From NCBI RefSeq assembly GCF_037392515.1, contig NC_090287.1, positions 10,669,501 through 10,733,500 on the forward strand: 64,000 nucleotides of DNA. The letters run 5' to 3'. Positions 58,901 through 64,000 of the stretch are shown here, one piece after another. The notes under the pieces were generated by a model that saw only the letters and a program-made list of their open reading frames with translations, ran no database searches and was not told the origin of the DNA. Source of the DNA: Haliotis asinina (taxonomy: Eukaryota > Mollusca > Gastropoda > Lepetellida > Haliotidae). Position numbers and translations under genes: made by a program. Positions within the stretch are counted from its first letter, which is position 1. Each line of letters begins with the position of its first letter.

Positions 58901-59009
58901 CTACATGAGTTACGAAGCTGAGCCAGATTTAAGTCAGGCTACCACAGATCTGAACAAGATGTCAGTCTCACAAGTTGATGCAGATGCTGAGATGTTAGAG
59001 AAAGGTTGA
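52946..59009 (+). CDS. CCDC97: CCDC97, DUF2052 coiled-coil protein
   Basis: This is a complete 371-residue protein. Exons are 52946-53581, 57114-57156, 58255-58414 and 58733-59009. All are GT-AG with exact phase closure. Exon 1 carries the conserved core: QQRGEPDLSHEEKVQIANE, GRFLARFGQFL, DYEVDFYVKEIL, VVKNRRYAAMQELLSQGDYF and RDPLLYEQMVGNFLTEEE. Exon 2 is a small glutamate-rich spacer (ECQEEEEEDSEEEE). Exon 3 ends FLSGKDKDFDYS, and exon 4 starts QVDKNADYDSLD with EERYFDGEEPF, matching the human C-terminus. A lineage-specific Ser/Pro and acidic tail follows. CCDC97 is a nuclear protein linked, from memory, to the SF3b spliceosome; its function is not established. The human protein is of similar size. 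The last intron shows a triplicated acceptor region. Confidence 0.94.
54058..54345 (+). mobile_element. SINE-D, tRNA-like head
   Basis: ATGATGTAGTGGTTAGAATT (A box) and GGAGTTCAATCCCC (B box) are 30-40 bp apart. About 220 bp of unrelated body follow (GGCTGCTTAGCTTGGAGTCA, CAGTGAACTAGTACCATT). It is unlike SINE-A, B, C and E. It lies in CCDC97 intron 1. Confidence 0.65.
54874..55128 (+). mobile_element. SINE-B, full length with 11-bp TSD
   Basis: It begins GACTCATGAAGGTCTGGGGT and ends AACTTACTCACT. It is flanked by the direct repeat TCCTAACTGAA at 54863-54873 and 55129-55139. The same 5' end as the 11726 copy defines the family start. It lies in CCDC97 intron 1. Confidence 0.9.
55790..55866 (+). 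repeat. Source copy of a 77-bp templated insertion
   Basis: This segment (CTATTCATGTTGTCAATACG ... CACACCGTCAACTA) is identical to 57728-57804. Its surroundings are unique here, so it is probably the donor. Confidence 0.9.
56271..56765. mobile_element. MITE with ~85-bp terminal inverted repeats
   Basis: The left arm 56271-56356 (ACCATCCTCCATATCTCCAG ... TACGGCCTTAAGCCTGATAA) is mirrored at 56681-56765. A third, partial copy of the end (GAGATCTCCAAGGTATACGT) lies inside at about 56535. There is no coding capacity. It lies in CCDC97 intron 1. Confidence 0.88.
56803..56890 (-). mobile_element. SINE-A, 5'-truncated
   Basis: Read on minus, only the 3' half is present: AACCCATTTCTGGTGTTCCC, GGGATATTCCTAAAAGCGGC and a CAGT-type tail. 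Confidence 0.82.
57665..57865 (+). repeat. 64-bp direct duplication flanking a 77-bp copied insert
   Basis: Block A (CTAATTACACTATTTGTCAG ... GAGCTTCAGAAC) occurs identically at 57665-57728 and 57802-57865. Between them sits the 77-bp copy of 55790-55866. The junctions overlap by one and three bases. All copies look identical by eye, so the event is recent. It lies in CCDC97 intron 2. Confidence 0.93.
58651..58776 (+). repeat. 42-bp triplication across the last CCDC97 splice acceptor
   Basis: AGGTAGACAAGAATGCTGAC, AGGTAAACACGAATGCTGAC and AGGTAGACAAAAATGCTGAC start at 58651, 58693 and 58735, exactly 42 bp apart. The third is the true start of the last exon, whose acceptor AG is at 58731-58732. 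The upstream copies carry acceptor-like AGs, but in the gene's phase they meet a stop, so their use would truncate the protein. Confidence 0.9.
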
Positions 59010-59492
59010 TGAAGTTTCATGAATTTGTATGTTGCTTTTTTAAATGAAATTATTCAGTACTTTTGTTGTTTGTTATGTTTGCGAATGCAATAATCTGTCC
59101 AGCTTAGCTGAGCCATACAATTGTGTATTTGTGAGAGGGGAATGAATGGGGTTCTTTTGTGATTCTGCAGTGGAGCAATGTCATCTTTCCTCAAACAAAT
59201 GTTAGCCAGATCAAAGGGTTCAAGACGATTTGAAATAATTTTTTGTTCATATACAGCAGAGTAATACTAAAATTAGCATGAACTGTTGAATATATGTCTC
59301 TTTGATAAGCATGGAAACTGTTATATATGTAGTTTCTCAGGAAACCTGTCTCCACTGAAGACATGATGCACAGAATGTGAAAACAAGTAAGAAGTTATGT
59401 GTCTCTGGATTTGACATGAATTTTCAGATTGTGTCAGACAAGTATTTCATTACCAAGTATGATAGCTAAACACAGAGACCTTCTTTCATGTA

Positions 59493-59878
59493 TGGGCATG
59501 GTGTGGCCTTGTCGTTAAAGCATCCACTCGTCATGCTGAAGGCCAAGGTTTGATTACCCACACAGGTACAATGTGTGAAGCTCATTTACGTTGTTCCCCA
59601 CCTTCATGTGGCTGGAATACAGTCGAACCCTGTTTATCCGGACATTTTGTTTTCACTCGAAAATCGTCTGGATAGCGAGACGTCCAGTTAACTGGATCAC
59701 ACAAGCAAAATGTGAAAATTAAGTGAAAGCAAAAAATTTTCACATGCGTATATCAATAAATCAACAGTCAATAGTAATAACAGTGAATCATCTTAACATA
59801 TAAGTGTACCGATTATACATGGAAGGCGGAACGCAGTATTGCTTAAAGTGTAAAACCAGATTCACTCACTCACTCTTT
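59493..59878 (+). mobile_element. SINE-A split by a 217-bp insertion
   Basis: The head and body run 59493-59619 (GTGTGGCCTTGTCGTTAAAG, AATGTGTGAAGCTCATTT). The tail resumes at 59837 (TTGCTTAAAGTGTAAAACCA, then CACTCACTCACT). The interruption is described at 59620-59836. Confidence 0.8.
59620..59836. mobile_element. pogo-like MITE nested in SINE-A
   Basis: CAGTCGAACCCTGTTTATCC begins directly after a TA. The insert ends at another TA (59837-59838), as pogo/Tigger elements do. The left end resembles pogo-type termini; the right end (GGAAGGCGGAACGCAG) is only weakly inverted-repeat-like. No transposase is present. Confidence 0.65.
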
Positions 59879-60833
59879 CATTAAAGGTTTCCTGAGAATA
59901 AATATCACTGTGCAGTAAAATGACGTAGGGCCATAACTGGCAAATAAAATCACTTGTGGCATCATTTTCAGCTTGGTATTGTTAGGTATTTGTTAGAGAA
60001 ATTTGATAAATTTTATTCATGTAACCCCAGCAGATTTTGCGATTTCAAGCATGTACCAGGCTATAGAACATAGGGCAAAGGCCATAACCCTTGGAAAAAA
60101 AAATATTTATGAATTTATGAATTTTTCAAACTCAATTAAAACTCACATGTAACACCACTGTGATAAAATCTAACACTCCCTTTGTTAAATTCAAATGCTA
60201 AATTTGTCTTAAGCAATATGTCCCAAAATGTCGGTGATTCAGACAGCAACCATTTGGCAAGAAAAGCATTTCCATTTCCTATGAAGGTATCTGGAACCTG
60301 ATATGAACAGTAAGAGGGGGCATGGTAATACCATAAACCCAAGTGAACTATATAAATATTATGATCCTGTCTGTTCATGTAGTTATCTAGAGGCATGACC
60401 TTTGATCAGCTGTATCCATGTGTTCAAAACTGGGTTGTGACATTGCCCTCTTATCAAGATAGCTGGAAATGGACTCTCTTGTGAAGTCCAACATACAAAA
60501 TGACTGATAGATAAATCTGAGCGACTGTGGAGTGGTCTTGTGGATGGGTATAATATAATCCCACTTTCTAAATGGCATCGTATAATTATCAAAGACAACA
60601 GCTTGTAGAAATCAGCTGTGCTCGACACTGTTGATGTCATATATGCTGAGTGTCTTTGGTTATACATTTTGAATCCATTCTATGTGCTGGTTTTGCAGTA
60701 TTTATTCATAAGGTTTTGTGATACAAGGCATGTAGAAGATTTTGAACTTTAGTATCAGACAGCCAGGTTCCCAGGTCAATGCTGGACAGGTGCTTCACTG
60801 CTGGCTACACAAGTGAATACAAAGAAGTTTACT

Positions 60834-60957
60834 GGGTGAAGTTTTATGCCCCTTCTAGCAGTAATCCAGCACCATTAAGGCCTTGGGACTCCAGAAATGG
60901 CATTCACACATTGTACCAATGTGGGTAGTTGGACTCAGGTTCAGCCCCACTACCCCA
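60834..60957 (-). mobile_element. SINE-A, diverged
   Basis: On minus: GGGGTAGTGGGGCTGAACC, TACAATGTGTGAATGCCATT and TCTGGAGTCCCAAGG. The boxes are decayed and the tail is lost. Confidence 0.75.
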
Positions 60958-61211
60958 CATGGACTTGTAGCACACAGATATCTTTGTACAAGAGCAGCAA
61001 ATACTTGCAATGAATTGCTGCTTCACAGATACTGGCTCTCGGGGGTCTTCAGCGGGACAAGCAAATGCATATGACACACCACCCACATGGATACCCAGGG
61101 CACCAGGCGGGACACTGAAAGTGGATAGTGCCTTTTGTATCAAATCATTCAATGGAGTGTTCGTTTCATGGCACAGTCCGTGAAGAACACGAATACAGGT
61201 GTAACATCTGC

Positions 61212-61333
61212 AAGTGCGGTGGCTTAGCGTCGGTTCGATTCCCTACATTTGCACTTTTGTAGTAGTTCCTCTCTCGAGGCTCCCTCGAAATTGTTCCTGG
61301 AATATTGCTGAGAAAAGTCAAAACGTACTCACC
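61212..61333 (+). mobile_element. SINE-A with short internal deletion
   Basis: GCGGTGGCTTAGCGTCGGTT (A and B boxes nearly fused, middle deleted), TCGATTCCCTACAT, then TGGAATATTGCTGAGAAAAG and TACTCACC. Confidence 0.75.
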
Positions 61334-61904
61334 GTAAAAGTCACAGCACACCTTTACATAACTGTCGTTCACTTCAGCGTGATCAATGTAAAGAACGAAA
61401 AAGATCGCAAGACGGAGCTGTTTGGGATCCTCGTCTATAGAATAGCATTACCTTTTTCGATCTTTGTAGTTGGTTGTCAGGTCATGAAAGCATGGAACAC
61501 TGCTCCCTCTCTAACGCTACGTGTACGCATGACAACGAAGAGAGGCAAGACTCTTGATGCTTCGTAAAACACTGTTCACTCACTAACCCAGTATGTTCGT
61601 ATCACATCGAATGGAAGCCAGATTCACACGTTAAAGCTAGTATTTCGGTGTCCCACTATTGGACCCACTTATTTCTGCCCTCTAGTTTGACCTAAACCCA
61701 CTTGTGTTTGTAAGTGTATGCACGAGACACTCACATTCCGTCTAAAGGTTACTACATTAGAGACTGGAGATCACTGAGAAAACGACGCATTTTCTGCAGG
61801 TTATACACAGGACGAAGGTATTTCATGAGACTTGTAATTGGTTTATGTAGGTTCTGTAACATTCAACATGTAACTTGCATCTGTGAACGCATGTAGCATA
61901 CTTT

Positions 61905-62138
61905 ATTGCTTGTTTGCTGCGCTCAGCAATATTTGCACAGCATGGCGACTATCTGTAAAGAATTGAGTCTGGACCTGACTATCCAGTGATCAACATACCA
62001 AAAATCGAGATACACATTTCGGATACAATGCTATGCGTCAACCAAGTCAGTGAGACTGACCATCCGACCCCCTTAGTCGACTCTTACGACAATCTTTTAG
62101 TTACAAATATTGATTACCAACCCAGTCTTCACGAGTTT
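61905..62138 (-). mobile_element. SINE-B, diverged full-length-like copy
   Basis: On minus: CTCGTGAAGACTGGGTTGGT, TCGACTAAGGGGGTCGGATG, GTCAGTCTCACTGACTTGGT and, at the 3' end, GCTGAGCGCAGCAAACAAG. Collinear with the 11726 copy. Confidence 0.8.
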
Positions 62139-62157
62139 GTAGTATAGGACAGATACG

Positions 62158-62862
62158 TCATGCTGGCATGTTGTATGCCGGTGTTTAGGTATGCAATCAT
62201 GTTGTTTGCCAGTATTAAGGTTTGCTGTCATGTTTGAGAGTGTTTAGGTATGCTGTCACGTTGTTTAAGAGTGTTTTGGTATGCTGCCATGTTGTTAGCA
62301 GATGTTTTGGTATGTCCCCATGTGGTTGGTAGGTGTTTTGGTATGCCCTCGTGTTGTTGGCAGATGTTTTGGTATGCCCTCATGTTGTTGGCAGGTGTTT
62401 TGGTATGCCCTCATGTTGTTGACAGGTGTTTTGGTACGCCGTCATGTTGTTGGCAGGTGTTTTGGTATGCCCTCGTGTTGTTGGCAGGTGTTTTGGTATG
62501 CCCTCGTGTTGTTGGCAGGTGTTTTGGTATGCCCTCATGTTGTTGGCAGGTGTTTTGGTATGCCCCCATGGTATGCCTTCATGTTGTTGGTAGGTACTTT
62601 GGTATACCTTCATGTTGGCAGGTGTTTTGGTATGCCCTCGGGTTGTTAGCAGGTGCTTTGGTATGCCTTCATGTTTTTGGTAGGTGTTTTGGTATGCCTT
62701 CATGTTGTTTGCAGGTGTTTTGGTACGCCCTCATGTGCTGGCGGGTCTTTTGGTTTGCTGTTATATTGTTTGCTGGTGTTTTGGTATGCTGTCATGCTAT
62801 TCCCAGGTGTTTTGGTATGCAGACATGTTATTTACTATGTTCCCACGTTGTTTGCAGGTATT
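62158..62862. repeat. 31-bp minisatellite, about 22 units
   Basis: The core unit contains GGCAGGTGTTTTGGTATGCC followed by CTCATGTTGTT. The central ~12 units are nearly identical and the edges diverged. Because 31 is 1 mod 3, all frames cycle through the unit. The plus frames and one minus frame stay open over hundreds of bases, up to 211 codons. This openness needs no selection on protein. It ends 20 bp before the tentative secreted-protein start. Confidence 0.95.
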
Positions 62863-62882
62863 TCGTGGACTTATCTAAAGAA

Positions 62883-63484
62883 TGAAGTTTGCGGCTCTCC
62901 TGCTTCTGGGACTGGTGATGTCCCAAGCACAGGGTTCGGTTGAACATAGTCCAGATATTATTTTTCCCTAAGGAGTGTCGCAGTCAAATGTAGACACTCA
63001 ATCACACGCAACGGATACAACTATAACTATATATGACGATAATGAACAAAAATGGCCTATTTATATAAGATACAATCATATTTTTTCATTTGATAATTAC
63101 TTTATGTGGTTCCCAAATCCATAAAGTTTTGGTACGCTCTTGTATGATACCAGTGTCGTTCAGAGTTTTCAAAAATTAAAATTGTCCAAATAGAATGAAT
63201 GACGGCAACGTGATATGTATATCCATAGACGAGCTGTTGTTGTTTTCGGGCTTTTTTATTCTTTCGTACCGAAATATGCAGTTAGAAAGGCTCTGTGTTT
63301 GATACCCTCCCATTACACTGTGACAGTTTAAAGCGTCTCCTATCACTACAGATAGATGCGGCCTTATCAGCTTCTTGTGGTACATGAACGATGTCTGTCA
63401 CTTGAGCCTACTGAGATATTACGTCACCCTCAACGGTGTTCTGACACAGCAAGACATCCGCAACACACTCAACGCGGTGTGCAG
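62883..63484 (+). CDS. Tentative small secreted cysteine-containing protein, 5' part
   Basis: The ATG at 62883 opens MKFAALLLLGLVMSQAQ, a textbook signal peptide with a likely cut near SQA. A weak donor after GCACAGG at 62934 would give phase 1. A well-formed exon 63352-63484 (acceptor CACTACAG, donor CAG/gtaaac) accepts phase 1. It reads DRCGLISFLWYMNDVCHLS and continues LLRYYVTLNGVLTQQ, ending TLNAVCR. It has three cysteines and protein-like composition. The exon ends in phase 2, so at least one more exon would lie farther right, possibly beyond the window. No family was recognised. The exon pairing is an inference; the signal peptide itself is direct. Confidence 0.4.
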
Positions 63485-63673
63485 GTAAACCTTGCACACC
63501 TTCCGCTACTGGAAGCAACATGTCTCCATTCCAGTACCGTGAATATCACTCTATACCTTGTACTGTTGGTGCTACTGCGTGGCCTGAAATGGTAGTCGTC
63601 CAATCACAAAGCACTCGTCAGCAGGAGACATTCTGTGCTGAGCTAGCGAAAATAGGGATGTTGATGGCGAATG

Positions 63674-63840
63674 AGTAAGTGAGTGAGTTTGGCTTTACGC
63701 CGCTTTTAGCAATATTCCAGCACTATCACCGTGGTGAACACCAGAAAGAGGCTTCACACATTGTACCTATGTGGGTATTCGAACCCCGGTCTTTCCCATA
63801 ACGAATGAACCGTTTAACCACTAGGCTGCCCCACTGCCCC
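63674..63840 (-). mobile_element. SINE-A, full length with 12-bp TSD
   Basis: The 167-bp element on minus has A box GGCAGCCTAGTGGTTAAACG, B box GGGGTTCGAATACCC, the body, and GCTAAAAGCGGCGTAAAGCC plus a CACT tail. The direct repeat TGATGGCGAATG flanks it (63662-63673 and 63841-63852). This is the reference copy for the family here. Confidence 0.93.
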
Positions 63841-64000
63841 TGATGGCGAATGGGTTCAGGGATTTATTACACTAGCATTATATCATAGCCGTGGAAATTT
63901 CGTGTAATTCAATAAGTATACACAATTGAGATAAAATTCCAGACGGAACGATGTCATTTATTTGGATTTACGTGGCACCGTGATCAGGTGTCCATATTAT

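Larger units (their letters stand above)
59010..62157. other. CCDC97 3' UTR and repeat-rich spacer
   Basis: CCDC97's 3' UTR begins here. Its end was not fixed (several AATAAA-like sites near 59752, 59889 and 59945). Between 60136 and 60667 the minus strand has two open frames of 86 and 94 codons with ordinary-looking composition but no recognised domain. SINEs at 59493, 60834, 61212 and 61905 are listed separately. Confidence 0.5.

Noticed and set aside
62250-62943. Long hydrophobic cysteine-rich frames up to 211 codons
   Set aside because: The 31-bp unit lacks stops in the frames concerned, so openness is expected without selection.
1-64000. CRISPR arrays, bacterial operons, endogenous viral or LTR sequences
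   Set aside because: None seen; tandem repeats lack spacer structure and no capsid, envelope or reverse transcriptase similarity was recognised.

Overview
The window looks like nuclear DNA of a gastropod mollusc, most likely an abalone (Haliotis). The main clue is the many copies of two short retroposons that end in a (CACT)n/(GTGA)n tail. This repeat style is, from memory, typical of abalone genomes. The genes have many short exons with canonical splice sites, the introns are AT-rich and repeat-filled, and the window contains no bacterial features. The taxon is an inference; a database search would settle it.

Five conserved protein-coding genes were assembled exon by exon, checking splice sites and codon phase. 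They are ABCD4 (minus, 24653 to 7049), an SLC46-family transporter (minus, 31022 to 28169), GPATCH11 (plus, 35112 to 39479), COX20 (minus, 52336 to 41365) and CCDC97 (plus, 52946 to 59009). Four of them close perfectly in phase from start to stop. In ABCD4 one short exon of the nucleotide-binding domain was not identified. A sixth, tentative gene starts at 62883. It has a signal peptide exon and one cysteine-containing exon, and it would continue past the right edge.

Layout: 1-7048 is gene-free sequence beyond ABCD4. ABCD4 fills 7-24.7 kb, with satellite-like arrays, minisatellites, SINEs and fold-back elements in its introns. 24.7-28.2 kb is repeat-rich spacer with strong palindromes. SLC46 and GPATCH11 are divergent and 4 kb apart. 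GPATCH11 and COX20 converge tail to tail, with candidate poly(A) signals 25 bp apart. COX20 and CCDC97 share a 609-bp head-to-head promoter interval. The 9-kb first intron of COX20 holds an old Tc1 fragment, a nearly whole Tc1-like transposon and a 3-kb TTAA-flanked element carrying a THAP-like exon. 59-62.9 kb is repeats, ending in a 31-bp minisatellite just before the tentative secreted-protein gene.

By family knowledge, ABCD4 moves cobalamin across the lysosomal membrane and SLC46 proteins are folate or lysosomal solute transporters. The two left-hand genes may therefore form a same-strand vitamin-transport pair. GPATCH11 and CCDC97 are RNA-processing-type proteins, and COX20 is a mitochondrial assembly factor for cytochrome c oxidase. 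No endogenous virus or LTR element was recognised.
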